This document shows positions 1 through 11,027 of a stretch of 64,000 nucleotides of DNA, piece after piece. The DNA is from Rhynchosporium graminicola (Eukaryota > Ascomycota > Leotiomycetes > Helotiales > Ploettnerulaceae): positions 849,580-913,579 of the forward strand of contig FJUW01000013.1 in NCBI GenBank assembly GCA_900074885.1, in the 5' to 3' direction. Position numbers and translations under genes: made by a program. Numbering within the stretch: position 1 is the first letter of the stretch; every line of letters begins with the position of its first letter. The notes below the pieces were generated by a model. It saw nothing but the letters and a program-made list of their open reading frames with translations. It was not told the origin of the DNA and made no database searches.

Positions 1-609
1 AGCAGACTGTTCTAATCTGACATTGAGTGTGAAGACATCGGAGAAATTTGTTTAATCATTCACTACAGCAAAAGATTCAAGAAATGCAAGGCAGCCTAGA
101 GAGAAAGGGTTTCGTAAGATAGCGCTACTGCGCATTCGAGTTCGGAAGCCTGGTGATTCGATACAACCGAGTGTGTTTGAGCTGAAAATAGCAATGGGAA
201 GGAGCCTCGCTTTGAGAAGAACGGAAAATAAGGGCTGGTGGTAAGAAACAGAGAAAGGCGCACAGGTTTACACGAAAATGGCAAATGACACTTTGCAAAC
301 TCTGAATAACCTTGATAGATAAGCCGACTTTTCCCTCAATTTTTAGGGTATACATGACACCAGTGCCATTGCAGTGACCTGTCAGGTATTTGTCGGGTAG
401 ACTGCGCTGCAGCACATATTTAACCTTCTGGTCACGATGCGCCTGAGACCACCTTGTCTTTCCACTCCGATTGTTTAGCAGGAATTTCCACTGGCTTTGA
501 AACACGAGGTAGGACGATAGATACAGGTTGCATGCGGGCCACAATGTCATACGAGAGGAGTTATGACGATTTGATACTTCCAATGGGTATATTGACTCGA
601 CGCATCCTT
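1..609. other. Intergenic, no supported gene
   Basis: This stretch lies downstream of the homoserine kinase gene. Both strands have open frames up to about 150 codons, but none shows a recognisable motif, domain or credible splice pattern. It probably contains the 3' UTR of the kinase gene and the border of whatever lies to the left of the window. Confidence 0.5.
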
Positions 610-1776
610 TTAGCTGTAAGTGACCGTCGTTCCAGCCTCAGCAGGCTCGAGCAGCTTCCATTCGCACTTCATATCTTTCTTCGCGAACATATCCAGTATG
701 ACCTTTGCAATTCCATCAAAGTTTTCCGTCGCTAACGCCAAAATCGTAGGTCCAGCACCCGATAAACAAATTCCACAGAGACCTGGATGCGACTTTGGCG
801 TAACAGACTGCAAAATTTCTGGCAGGCCAGGAATCAGTTCCTTCCTGTACGGCTGGTGGACTTTATCTTGCATTGCGAGATAAATCTGCTCTGCATCCGG
901 AGGACTCCTTCCTAAAGCCGATGGCAACAATGCTATCCGCTGGAGATTGAAGACAACATCGGCTCGAGAATACGACTCAGGTAAGACGCTCCGGGCTTTG
1001 GCTGTTGCGACTTCGAATTGGGGAATGATTGCGATAGCTTTGATTTCCTTCGCCCAGGGAAATTTCATATAATGTCCAATACCAATTGGGGGCGCGGGAG
1101 GTGTAAAACCAGTATCGACTCCACCGGCTGGTTCAGGCAGGACTTCGCTGAGAGGAATTTCTTTGCGCGAGGTATCCTCTGGGCTTAGATCGTTCAGGTA
1201 TGTACCCACAAATCCGCCGTAGAGGGCTGCTGCTACATTATCTGGATGGCGCTCTAAATTACTGATTAGCAAGAAGTTCTTACGAGGAATGAATGGAATG
1301 AGGAGGTATACCAATCATCAAGCAATAATCCAGCATCCGCGCTTTCGACATGCCCAATTTCCCAACTTCATTCCCCAGAATCACACCAGCCACGACTGCA
1401 GCTCCTGAAGATCCCAGACCTCTACCCAGTGGAATTGGATTTATGATATGGACTTTGGTTTCGGAAGGGAAAGCTCGCTGGCCATTACATCTCAAGACGT
1501 AAAGCGCCGTGCGTGTGATGAGATTGCTGTCTGCGCTCAATGGAACTTCTTCAGCACCTTCGCCTTCGTAGGTGATTTTGCAATTGAGAGGAGCTTCGGA
1601 TTTTATGGAGGTGTCAATTGAGATTTGTATCTCCAGCCAGATGGAGAGCGCAAGGCCGATAACATCGAATCCAGGGCCGATATTCGCTGAGGAACAAGGT
1701 ACTTCTGCATATAGGTTAGCTGGAATTCCAAATGGATTGGAAGAATAGACATGGTGGTCATACTAATTGTGATCAT
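610..1776 (-). CDS. THR1: Homoserine kinase
   Basis: GHMP-family kinase that phosphorylates L-homoserine with ATP, the penultimate step of threonine synthesis in the cytosol. Three exons: 1776-1764, 1704-1312 and 1253-610 (349 aa, close to the yeast length). Intron 1 is 1763-1705 and intron 2 is 1311-1254, both GT..AG with CTAA-type branch points. Seen directly: N-terminal IKVPCSSANIGPGFDVIG (substrate-side motif), the glycine-rich ATP loop PLGRGLGSSGAAVVAG, the ERHPDNVAAAL motif restored exactly across intron 2, and the C-terminal LSGAGPTILAL GHMP motif. The start at 1776 is the first in-frame ATG; the frame is open upstream to a TTG at 1836. Divergent from IWR1 with about 400 bp between the starts. 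I saw no Gcn4/CPC1 consensus there. Confidence 0.96.
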
Positions 1777-2179
1777 CTTTGCTGAGTTTTGTGGATTTTG
1801 AAGTGATTCTGTTGATGTTATCGAATATGCAAGCAAGATTGAGGGGTTGTTTTCTGAATCTGAAAGGGTGCGTATAAAACTCCAGCGTCAGCCTCGTGTC
1901 TGTGCAGCTCCGATCGTCGGTGGGACAGCAGCGAATTGGCGTGGATACTAGCGTTAATTACTCGAGGCTGCGACCGCTCACTTCTTGCGAGAGGTGAAAT
2001 GTGGAGGGAGGGCAAATTGAATGTCAACAAAAGTCGTCATCTTACTTCATTACAAGAACAAATCTCAACATCATATGTCGTTGACGTATATGTGAAAACA
2101 CCACATCCCCGCGACTCGATTTGTTCTTTGAAAAACCAAATTCATTTCATAACGGCTCTGCCGTCTGGCGCATATTACA
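1777..2179. promoter_or_regulatory. Shared divergent promoter THR1/IWR1
   Basis: About 400 bp separate the start codons of homoserine kinase (leftward) and IWR1 (rightward), so both promoters must lie here. I could not find a TGASTCA element or a clear TATA box that would settle regulation. The small open frames on each strand have no motif. Confidence 0.6.
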
Positions 2180-3574
2180 ATGTCTCTTCCACCAGCAACC
2201 GTAAAGATCAAGAGAAAGGCGACTGATGACCCAGTAGAGTACTTGCGTATGCTAGAATCTGACCTCTGTATGCAGATGATGAACTGACAAGCTCTTGCAG
2301 GTATTCACGAAGCTACAGGAAGTGGTAAGAGACCACGACAAGGTGAATACATCTTCTCGAGACAGGCTGTTACAAACGACACATCAGCAAGCCAATTCTC
2401 CTCTCCATTTCCACGCAAAATTAAAGGTCTTCCTCAGCCCAGCTCTGCACCAATTTCACACGACGCTACTCAGTCCCTGCTGCCTACGAACACTATCCCT
2501 TTCAATGCGCCAGTAACGACGCAGCCTCGTCGATTCCACATCTCGAAATCTGCTATCACCTCAAATGACACAAATGCCGAAGCGGGTGGAGGTCGGAAGC
2601 GCAAGGCTCAGCCTACAGTCTTCGTTGAACGTCGAATTCGTCCCAAGAGCGCAGACGGAACGCCTGGTGGAACTCCAGCTCCAGAAGAGACCGGCGGCCG
2701 GGATGTCAATAGCACAGATACATCTCAAGTGCCAGATACGTCGAAGGAACCGCAACAGAAGAAGCCAGGAATAAGTTCAAGAAGTGCCACTCCAGTTCGA
2801 CCTATGACCCCTCCCAAGGCCTCCCCAGCTCCTTTACGCAATGTTGTTCTACCGAACGGAACAATGATGCCATGGGATGTCTCTTCCGAACGATTGGCAG
2901 CTGAAATGCAAGCATACACCTTACAAGAAATTGGTAAAACGCTCGCTGCACACGATACTCCAAGACCATCTCCCGCATCACGCCGCATCAAGACACCAAG
3001 CAAATTCAAGCCCAAACCTGCTCTACGGTACCTAGAAAGACATCCGGAGCATAAGGTTCACGCGAGTACGGAGGGAGATGAGGAGGAGTACGTTGTCGAG
3101 GAGGTGGATGACGAATCTGAGTATATCATTGATACCTACATCCGTGTTCCAGCGTATGCTCTAGAAGCAGAAGATGCGCATAAGAACATCGGCCTTTTGG
3201 TTCTCGAGTCTCAGCCTGATATCGATGAGTTCTACAGAGAAGACGATGAAAGCTCTGAGGAAGAGGACGATGGAGACGAAGACGAGAATGGTATACTCTT
3301 CCCTTGCTACCCTCCCTGTGAACAGAAACTAACGAAAACGGTAGCGGAGAACCACTACACAGCCGACTACCCTGATGAAGAAGTAGATTTCGACGACGAG
3401 TTCGATCTTAATGCCTACCACTACCGCAATCGTAACGCTTCAGATCTAGAGGAGTTCGACGAAGATGATGCCACTTTCAGTGATGATGAGAGTGAGGCTA
3501 CCAAGTATCCTTGGATGACGAAACCTTGGGTGAAGAAAACCACTATTGATAGGGCTGTGGATGGTAGCGATTAG
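2180..3574 (+). CDS. IWR1: RNA polymerase II nuclear import factor Iwr1
   Basis: Iwr1 family protein that binds assembled RNA polymerase II in the cytoplasm and directs it to the nucleus. Three exons: 2180-2246, 2301-3290 and 3345-3574 (428 aa). The first intron (2247-2300) splits the N-terminal DDPVEYLRIHE motif typical of the family. The second (3291-3344) lies just before the Iwr1 core, giving DENAENHYTADYPDEE, which matches the family pattern of an acidic stretch followed by NxYTADYPxxE. N-terminal basic stretch TVKIKRKA resembles a bipartite nuclear localisation signal. The middle is low-complexity (Ser/Pro/Thr) and the C-terminal third strongly acidic. Intron 2 is a multiple of three without stops, so an unspliced product would also be readable. 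Convergent with LYS9. Confidence 0.93.
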
Positions 3575-4004
3575 TGCATTCATCAATTCGGGGGCCAGGT
3601 GTACATGTAAGATTCCGTAGATGGCATATACATGATGGACGCGCCAAAAATAGGTCTTGAGGTGTACATATTGCACATACTAGGGCAAAAAGTCGATAAT
3701 TTTGTATATACAGAATGCACGGCTGGTCAAGTTGGACGAGAATACAAATTGTTCCGATACATCATGCATCTAGAGCTCACTAAATGACGTGTGGTAGACT
3801 CAGTATGTGGATTCGGCCAGCCTCACCATGCAAACAATGACTCGGGTGGGCCTTTATATGAATCACGTTTGGAAGCCCCTGAATCTTGTCAACAGTGTAC
3901 GCCGCCTCTGAGCGTATTTCAAGTTATAATTGCGACATATAATGCGTCGATTCATAAGTCTGGTTTGTTTTTGTATAGCTGGAACCGACATGCAGTGATC
4001 TAAT
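3575..4004. other. Convergent intergenic region IWR1/LYS9
   Basis: 430 bp between the stop codons of two convergent genes. It should contain both 3' UTRs and polyadenylation signals. The small plus-strand open frame at 3791-4003 has no motif. Confidence 0.5.
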
Positions 4005-5451
4005 CTATGAGATGACCTTCTCAACCAGCTCAATCCCATACTTCTTCAGTTCCTTCATCAAAGGATCATTGATCTTCGACGACATAGGTGCAAGAATACC
4101 CTTCTCAGAGATCGTACCATCAAGCACCTGCTTAACAGCCACACCACAAGGAATACCAACCAACTTAGCCATGGCAGAGTATCCCTTAGGATCACCGTAC
4201 TCCACGAGAGTAGATGTGCGGGTCTCCTTGCTGCCATCCTTGTTCTCGATCTCGAACTTGTGTTGCAGCATGACTAGATCGCGCTCGCCTTCCTCGAATT
4301 GCATCTTCTTCTCCAGAGTGGCGCAGAGGGTGTCCAGTGGGTTCTCGCGGGGATTGATTTTCTCATCGGAGAAGATGCCAACCCAGCTGAGACCGGCAAT
4401 GATGCGGTTCTTCTCTTCAGTGTCTTTGAAGCTAGCTTTGGAGGCAATGGCCCACTTGAGATCTTCCTCCTTGGATGAAGTAGCGGCGAGGATCTTTTGG
4501 GTGGCTTCCTTCCATGGGATTGGCTCCTTCAAAGCTGCTACGGCTTCGTCGCTGAGGAACCCAAGCTGGACTAATGTGTGGACAAACTCTGGGAAACCTT
4601 GGTATCTGAGAGTACCTCTGATGATAGTTTGAGCTTCTGGGATGTTGTAGCGCTCTTTGTATGGGGTGGAGTCTCTGTTTGGGTAGGCGACGAATGCGTA
4701 TCCGGGGTAGATGAAGTATGGCTTAGCCGTACCCATCAAATCTTTGCCCTCGATGTCAACGACCTTGCCGTCCTTGTAATACTTGGCAGCATTTCTCAAA
4801 GCCAACAAGACACCTCGGGAAGACCAAGAAAATTTGTATCCGAGCGGGTTGTCTGATGCCTCTGGAGCTGGGAGACCACCACAGTATGAGAGGAATGATG
4901 TGATCTTTCCTCCGGCCTTGTGAACTTCCTCAATTGTCTTGATGGCGTACAAGTGGTCGATTCCAGGGTCCAATCCGATCTCATTCATAACTGTGATTCC
5001 TGCCTCCTTGGCCTCGGCGTCCAATTCGAGCATTGCTGGCGAGACGTAGCTGGTTGTGACTACATTCTTCTTGTTGCGGATGGCAGACTTGATGATTTTA
5101 GCATGGAAAGTGTATGGAATCAAGCTGATAACCAAGTCGTGCTTTGCAACTTCCGCATCAAGAGCCTTATCATCTGTAACATCGAGGGAGATGGGATTCG
5201 AGTTCTTCACGCCAGCAGCGAGCTTCTTGGCACTTTCGAGAGTTCTGCAAGCTTTTAGAGGGTCAGCTAAATGCCAGGGAATCTGCAATTGTACCAACAT
5301 ACCAACGGAAACCTCAATTCCAGCATCACTGAGAACATCAAGGGTAGGACGGGTTACGAAACCCGATCCTAGCATGAGGACTTTCCTGCAGAATTGTCAA
5401 TGTAATGAAACTGTACGTCGTAGAAGTGGAAGCTGACTTTGGTCCCGCCAT
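4005..5451 (-). CDS. LYS9: Saccharopine dehydrogenase (NADP+, L-glutamate-forming)
   Basis: Saccharopine reductase of the alpha-aminoadipate lysine pathway; condenses aminoadipate semialdehyde with glutamate using NADPH to give saccharopine. Exons: 5451-5438 (14 nt), 5385-5303 and 5251-4005. Joining them gives MAGPKKVLMLGSGFVTRP, the N-terminal Rossmann nucleotide loop (GSGFV), then GIEVSVACRTLESAKKL across intron 2. Other family motifs seen: SLIPYTFHAK, NEIGLDPGIDHLYA, FLSYCGGLPAPEASDNPLGYKFSW and YPNRDSTPY. The first donor is GTCAGC, unusual but it is the only join that makes the family start. Intron 2 (5302-5252) is 51 nt and stop-free, so it reads through in frame. Length about 447 aa, normal for the family. 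Confidence 0.96.
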
Positions 5452-5874
5452 AGTTGCTATCCTGTGTTTGTTCTATCTTTCTTTCAAAGTGGAGTGCAAA
5501 GGTTGGGAGTTGGATTTGAATTTGGATGAAAGGTCGAGGCTGTATTGTGCTGCTTCTGTGCAATTGAGTAAGGTAAGGAAAATATGGGAAGCTCTTCAAA
5601 TACTTATTCTTCACGATCAACCCCCCATTTTCATCTCACCGAAATACGTAGACCGGCGAGGAGAGTATTTTGGCGGGGTTAAGCCGTCATCGGCGCTTGA
5701 GGCACCCCTGTCAGCCCCGACCCATCAACAGTCCAGAGGCGGACAAGCGTCGAAATAGCTTAAAACAGAACACATAATCTTCTCTTCCTTCGTCTCTACA
5801 ACTTTTCGTCTTGCGCCGCTTTGCGAGCTATATCAGCTTCGTCATCGCCACACTCAGACCTTTCGAAATCAAAC
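5452..5874. promoter_or_regulatory. Divergent promoter LYS9/Derlin
   Basis: 423 bp between the start codons of LYS9 (leftward) and the Derlin gene (rightward). The last 100 bp before the Derlin start are pyrimidine-rich (5780-5815), as is common for fungal transcription start regions. No specific operator recognised. Confidence 0.5.
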
Positions 5875-7128
5875 ATGTCGGCCATGGATATGTTCTGGGC
5901 AGCCCCGCCCATCTCGAGGTTCGTTTGCTCCCATCTGTTTCTATTGTTTGTGCTGATGCTGATATTAGTCCAGAACCCTCGCGGCGTCTGCCTTCTTCCT
6001 CTCAGTTTGCTGCCATACCGGCATGCTGAGTTTTGGCTACGTGCTTTTCACGTTCGCCCAGCTCATGAAATTTCCTCCATACATATGGACACCTATCACT
6101 TCCTTCCTCATAACTGGAGCACAGATTGGGATTGTGATTGATACGTACTTCTGTACGAGCTCTTGTTCTTGCACAGATGCAAGTTGCTGATGCAAGGCAG
6201 TGTACACATATAGCAGTCAGCTGGAGATGGGTAATCCACGACTTTCAGGGACAGGAGATTACTTCATGTACCTCGTGTTCGTCTGCTCTGTCATTCTGGT
6301 AGGCTATACTCTCATCACCTGTGCTTGTCTACTTGCGGTAGACAATTGTCTCACACCTTCTCTGTCTACATTCTTGCCCTATGTTGCACATCGTATACAC
6401 CTCTTAATCTGCCCGTGTGGTGCTATGCTCCCAGCTACTACGGTTCCTGAAAATGAGGAAGATTACCCCTACACTTCGGCTAGTCCGTCATTCGCAAAAT
6501 ATATTAGGGCCAGTTCGCGGTGTGGGCATGGTGGGAAGTTCCTTTGAGAAAACTCGTGTCGATTCATCAACTTGACTCGGGTGGTTGTGGCTCCCTACAT
6601 TACTATCATTGAACATTGTCATATTTGACCAGTTTCAATTTGCCGGAACTATTCTAACAAGTTCAATAGGGCTTGAATGCATTCGTTACAGGCGGCGTGG
6701 TCTTCATATCAGCTCTCATACTGGCCATGTGCTATACATCCACTCAAGATGCTCGAGGTCAGAAGGCAACATTTATTGTTGTTCAGATTCCCGCCCAGTT
6801 CATTCCGTACGCCATGCTTCTCATGACACTCGTCATGAATGGAGCAGGAGCAGCAAAGATCCAAGCCACGGGCCTGGTAGCGGCTCATCTATATGATTTC
6901 CTTACCAGATTATACCCAACATTCCGTGGAGGAAGAAACATGTTGTCCACACCAGCTTTCGTAAAGAGAATGTGGGAGACTACAGTTTCTGGGGTTGGAA
7001 ACCGCGCCTACGGCACAGCTTTTACGCCTGCCCAACGCCCTGGTGCAGCGTCTGGGTCTACCTCTGGAGCTGTTCTACCAGAGTCGTGGCGATCCAGGGG
7101 ATCAGGGCATCGTCTTGGAGGGGATTGA
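5875..7128 (+). CDS. Derlin family ER membrane protein (ERAD)
   Basis: Rhomboid-like pseudoprotease of the ER membrane that helps move misfolded proteins to the cytosol for degradation. Exons: 5875-5918, 5974-6152, 6201-6298 and 6670-7128 (259 aa). Seen: N-terminal MFWAAPPISRTLAAS, the IDTYFLYTYSSQLE segment restored over intron 2, GDYFMYLVFVCSVIL, and C-terminal GLVAAHLYDFLTRLYP followed by GGRN, all in Derlin order. Several hydrophobic segments fit six transmembrane helices. The C-terminal tail is Gly/Ser-rich and lacks an obvious SHP box. The third intron is 371 nt against about 50 nt for the others. A 51-nt internal exon (6345-6395) is possible but would insert 17 residues where family members have none. 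Whether it is the Der1 or Dfm1 orthologue cannot be told. Confidence 0.9.
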
Positions 7129-7521
7129 ATTAGGAAGTGATGGACATACAATTACCCAAGAGAATACAGAATCTTGCAAATCTGCAGTACATGAAAGTGA
7201 ACGAGACATTTTAGTAAAAAACGCTTAGACCCGCTGAGATGCGTTACACCTCAACTATATAACATTGTGCACGAGGCTGCGATAGACAAATGCTTAGCAG
7301 AATATAATGCACACCTCGAAACGACGTAAAAACCAAACGTGACGTTCGTACAGAAAGACTGCCAGCAGGTCGATGTGGAAACACGAAATACCGCCAGCCT
7401 CGAACCATATAGCCAACTTTAGCGACTATCTCAAATTCCGCTAGCCTGCCTTACAGATAAGAAAGTGTAAGTAAGTAGTAGACTTGGTCTCCTCATCTCA
7501 AAGAACATCGAACACGCCCAT
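7129..7521. other. Intergenic Derlin/ureD
   Basis: 393 bp between two genes in the same orientation. It should contain the Derlin 3' UTR and the ureD promoter. Nothing distinctive seen. Confidence 0.5.
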
Positions 7522-8511
7522 ATGGGCTCACCCTTCCCACCATCCTCATCCTTCCCCGGAGAAGGTCATCTAGTCGTGCAACTCCTCCCGCAAGAGATAT
7601 CCGGCCTCTCAACAATCTCCTTCCAATACCCGCTCAAGCTCATCTCGCCCTCTCCCTCCGCCTCCCAAAAAAGCGTGCTCGTCTTCCTCCTTACCTACGG
7701 CGGCGGTCTCGTCGGCGGCGACCAGGTAAACCTCACTATCGAGGTCAAACCCCATGCTAGATTGAGTATTGTCACGCAAGGTCATACGAAAATCTTTAAA
7801 TCCCCTTCGAGGGATGTTGTCACGAGACAGAGGATGGATGTGACGATCCGTGAAGGTGCCGGAGTGTGTTTACTGCCTGATCCGGTACAGCCATTTGAGG
7901 GGAGTGTTTACGAGCAGACTCAGAAGTTTTTTGTGCATGAGGGGGGAAGTTTGTGTTTATTGGATTGGGTATCTGAAGGGAGGACGGCGAGGGGTGAGGA
8001 TTGGGATTTGAGGGCTTGGAGGGGTAGGAACGAGGTTTGGTTGAGGAGGAAGGGGACTGGGAAGGATAGAATGTTGTTGAGGGACAATGTCATCTTGGAG
8101 GGAGATCCTCCGGAGGCAAGTGAGAAGGCTTTGAGGATGAAGATGCACAAGTTGGGCATTTTTGGGACTTTGGTACTGAGAGGGCCGATGATGGATCCAC
8201 TGGGTGCTTTCTTCATGGCTGAATTCGCTGTTCTACCTAGAATTGGCGCGAGGGATTTCAGGTCTCAAGAGAAAGTGGAGAGAGATAGTGGGGTGGTAAT
8301 GACTCGAGGGGAAGCTTGGAGGATTGCGAGGTTGAAGCAGGAGAAAGTTGATCAAGTGCTCTGGTCGGCTGCTACGGTGCGTGGGTGTACGGTCGTGAAG
8401 TTTGGCGCAAGGACTGTGGAAGGTGGACGTGTGTGGATCGGGGGTATGCTTCAACACGAGGGATCGATCTCACAATGTTTCGGTGACGATGCACTGATGT
8501 GCGTCAAGTAA
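7522..8511 (+). CDS. ureD: Urease accessory protein UreD
   Basis: UreD/UreH-type chaperone that binds apo-urease and, with UreF and UreG, helps load nickel into the active site. Uninterrupted 329-aa frame with an ATG start. Family features seen: STISFQYPLKLISP near the N-terminus, the VFLLTYGGGLVGGDQV block (residues about 53-70), LSIVTQGHTKIFKS, the VCLLPDPVQPFEGSVYEQ block and LLDWVSEGRTARGE. The C-terminal end MLQHEGSISQCFGDD is less conserved. It is intronless, and its first 200 nt use many more C-ending codons than the G/T-rich remainder. No other urease gene is in the window, as is usual in fungi where urease genes are scattered. Confidence 0.94.
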   Translation: MGSPFPPSSSFPGEGHLVVQLLPQEISGLSTISFQYPLKLISPSPSASQKSVLVFLLTYGGGLVGGDQVNLTIEVKPHARLSIVTQGHTKIFKSPSRDVVTRQRMDVTIREGAGVCLLPDPVQPFEGSVYEQTQKFFVHEGGSLCLLDWVSEGRTARGEDWDLRAWRGRNEVWLRRKGTGKDRMLLRDNVILEGDPPEASEKALRMKMHKLGIFGTLVLRGPMMDPLGAFFMAEFAVLPRIGARDFRSQEKVERDSGVVMTRGEAWRIARLKQEKVDQVLWSAATVRGCTVVKFGARTVEGGRVWIGGMLQHEGSISQCFGDDALMCVK

Positions 8512-9386
8512 TGCCCGGAATGAAGAGGCATGGAGAAATTTGGCCGAGGGAAAGGAAATCAGAGCCTGGCCGGGTAGCCAAAAAATTGTATCTGTTCGCG
8601 CGTAGGTTTGAGGGCTAGAGTGCTCTAGGGTTTTAATTTACTAGTCATAAGAGAACCCTCATATTGATAGTAGCTAAAAGATGCACGAATTTCGGAAAGA
8701 TTCGTGGATTTTCTAATTCGTGTCGATAAGCAATATCGGAAATGTGGACTAATCGTCTGTTATCGCGTCATTCCTTAGAGTCATGGACCCCTGCGGCTCG
8801 AGGGTACCAGGGCTGAATTGAATGGCTCACCGCTTTCGATCCGCCCACAAAACCCGTTATTCTGCCGTGGGTGGTGAGCCATAATTTAACCCCTCCGAAG
8901 GTACGATAGTACACATTATATTATTCAAGGAAAGTCCTAGGCAGGTAAGGTAAGGTACTGTTTTCTTGGCCGATTTCAGATGTTCCTTCATGTATCTGGA
9001 TCGAATGTTTCTAATATCCTTGATACTTTGGATGAGAGCACTGTGAAATATATTTCAACGAATTCTTTGAATGTACGAAGTACACCTACCTGTCATGTAG
9101 ACAAGCTTTTTATCCAATCTATTCCTGGTCGTCGGCCCTCTAGTCTAGCCGACGCGCATGAATCTAGATCCATGTCGATATTAGCTCGCCGCATTCGTAT
9201 AGATACATCATTGACTTGCTTATATCTTCCGGCCTTTGCAGCAGCAACATTTATCAATTTAGTTCGAACTTCATTTTTTTCAAGGGATCAGAAGCCATCG
9301 TGGAGCTGTCGTAAGTCGTCCTCCAATTTTCGGGTTCGCGCAATCCGTTAAACGTAGCTAAAACTCAATACAATACGCAGGCCTAA
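8512..9386. other. Intergenic ureD/ALO1 with small inverted repeats
   Basis: 875 bp without a supported gene. Two short inverted repeats are visible: ATGGCTCACC at 8822-8831 with its complement at 8873-8882, and GTCGGC at about 9132 with GCCGAC about 12 nt further. A 123-codon plus-strand frame (8980-9351) has no motif and lies where the ALO1 promoter and leader should be, so I do not call it a gene. Confidence 0.45.
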
Positions 9387-11027
9387 ATGGACCCCGCCAT
9401 CACGTCTGCGCTGCAAGAATGCGAAGACGATATTCCCTTTCGCGCAACCAGGAATCACACCCAGTCCACATGGGCACGAACATTCCACTCCTCTCCCGAA
9501 CTTTACATCCAACCTCATTCTATCGCCGAAGTCGAGAAAGTCGTTAGTCTAGCAAGGAAATGCAGGCGCAGGATCACCACAGTAGGATGCGGGCACTCGC
9601 CCTCGGACATAACGTGCACATCCTCCTGGCTGGTAAACCTCGACAAACTCAACAAGATCCTGAGCGTGGATCAGGAGAAACGCGTCGTGGTTATGCAGAG
9701 TGGCATACGGCTGTTCACTCTTGGAGAGGAGCTGGACAAGGTTGGATTGGCTATGCCGAATCTGGGAAGTATAAATGCTCAGAGTATTGCTGGTGCTATA
9801 TCGACAGGGACGCATGGGAGTACACTTCGTCATGGAATGTTGTCAGAATCGATTCTATCGTTGAAGATTACGCTCGCCAATGGGAAGACGGAGAGCTGCT
9901 CCGCGGATCAGAATCCGGATCTTTTTCGCGCGGCGCTCATTTCTCTGGGCGCTTTGGGAATCATTGTTGAGGTTACGTTCCAGGCTGTACCAGCTTTCAA
10001 TCTGGCATGGAAGCAGATCATCGACACGGATGTGAAGGTGTTCAATTCTTGGGAGAAGGATCTTTGGACGCAGGCCGAGTTCGTACGAGTCTGGTGGTTT
10101 CCGCATACAAGGAGAGCAGTAGTGTGGACAGCAGAGCACACAGACGAAGCCCCGAAACCACCACCGCAGTCCTATTATGATGCATGGCTCGGTTATCACG
10201 TCTACCACAACCTTCTCTGGCTCGCACAATACGTGCCCAGAGTACTGCCATGGGTTGAATGGTTTGTATTTGGCATGCAATACGGATTTTCCAACGGCTC
10301 CACCACATCCGCCATAGAAGCATCTCAACCATCCCTCCTGATCAACTGTCTCTACAGTCAAACCGTCAACGAATGGGCCATTCCCCTCCACAAAGGACCA
10401 GAAGTCCTCCGCCGCCTCAGCTCCTGGGTCAACCGCCTCACTCCCTCGGATCCAGACTACGTTCCGCACGGCATTCCCTACTCCAACTCCGGACTATACA
10501 TCCACGCACCCCTCGAGGTCCGCGTGAGCGAAACCTCCAAATCCACCACTCCCCGCCCCCATCTCGACCCAACCTGCAATGACGGCCCAACGCTCTACCT
10601 GAACGCCACGCTCTACCGCCCGCGGAACTCCGACCCGCCGTGCCATTTCCGGTACTACCAAGCCTTCGAGTACCTGATGCGCGAAATGGGCGGCAAGCCG
10701 CACTGGGCCAAGAACTTCGAGTGCACAGGCCAGGATATCGAGAAGATGTACGGACCAGCATTACAAGAATGGAGGAAGATTCGCGATGATGCTGATCCCG
10801 AAGGCATGTTTGTGGGCGAGTGGCATCGAAGACTCATTCTTGGGGATGGGCCGCGATTGGCCTTGGAGGAACGCGAGGTTGCGAGGAGGAGGGTGAGGAG
10901 TGGTGGGGTTATGGTTACCGGCGAGGTGTCGGATGATGTGGTGGGGGAGAAGGAGACCTCGAGTGGGAATAGTAGTGAGGAGAGTTTTGATCATTTGCGA
11001 GCGAGCGATGTTACGATCACGAGATGA
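9387..11027 (+). CDS. ALO1: D-arabinono-1,4-lactone oxidase
   Basis: FAD-dependent oxidase making the last step of D-erythroascorbate synthesis, usually in the outer mitochondrial membrane, with H2O2 as by-product. Single exon, 546 aa. The N-terminal FAD_binding_4 domain includes VGCGHSPSDI, whose histidine is the usual covalent flavin attachment site, and the SIAGAISTGTHGST nucleotide-binding block. The C-terminal ALO domain includes the HWAKNF motif and the closing DPEGMFVGEWHRRL. A short Ser/Glu-rich tail (after about residue 500) is variable in the family. Middle part is C-rich in codon third positions. The gene is intronless, unlike most neighbours. Confidence 0.95.
   Translation: MDPAITSALQECEDDIPFRATRNHTQSTWARTFHSSPELYIQPHSIAEVEKVVSLARKCRRRITTVGCGHSPSDITCTSSWLVNLDKLNKILSVDQEKRVVVMQSGIRLFTLGEELDKVGLAMPNLGSINAQSIAGAISTGTHGSTLRHGMLSESILSLKITLANGKTESCSADQNPDLFRAALISLGALGIIVEVTFQAVPAFNLAWKQIIDTDVKVFNSWEKDLWTQAEFVRVWWFPHTRRAVVWTAEHTDEAPKPPPQSYYDAWLGYHVYHNLLWLAQYVPRVLPWVEWFVFGMQYGFSNGSTTSAIEASQPSLLINCLYSQTVNEWAIPLHKGPEVLRRLSSWVNRLTPSDPDYVPHGIPYSNSGLYIHAPLEVRVSETSKSTTPRPHLDPTCNDGPTLYLNATLYRPRNSDPPCHFRYYQAFEYLMREMGGKPHWAKNFECTGQDIEKMYGPALQEWRKIRDDADPEGMFVGEWHRRLILGDGPRLALEEREVARRRVRSGGVMVTGEVSDDVVGEKETSSGNSSEESFDHLRASDVTITR

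Noticed and set aside
1777..1836. N-terminal extension of homoserine kinase
   Set aside because: The extra frame begins with TTG; the ATG at 1776 gives the normal family N-terminus.
10438..10761. 107-codon minus-strand frame
   Set aside because: Antisense shadow of ALO1 caused by its GC-rich codon positions.
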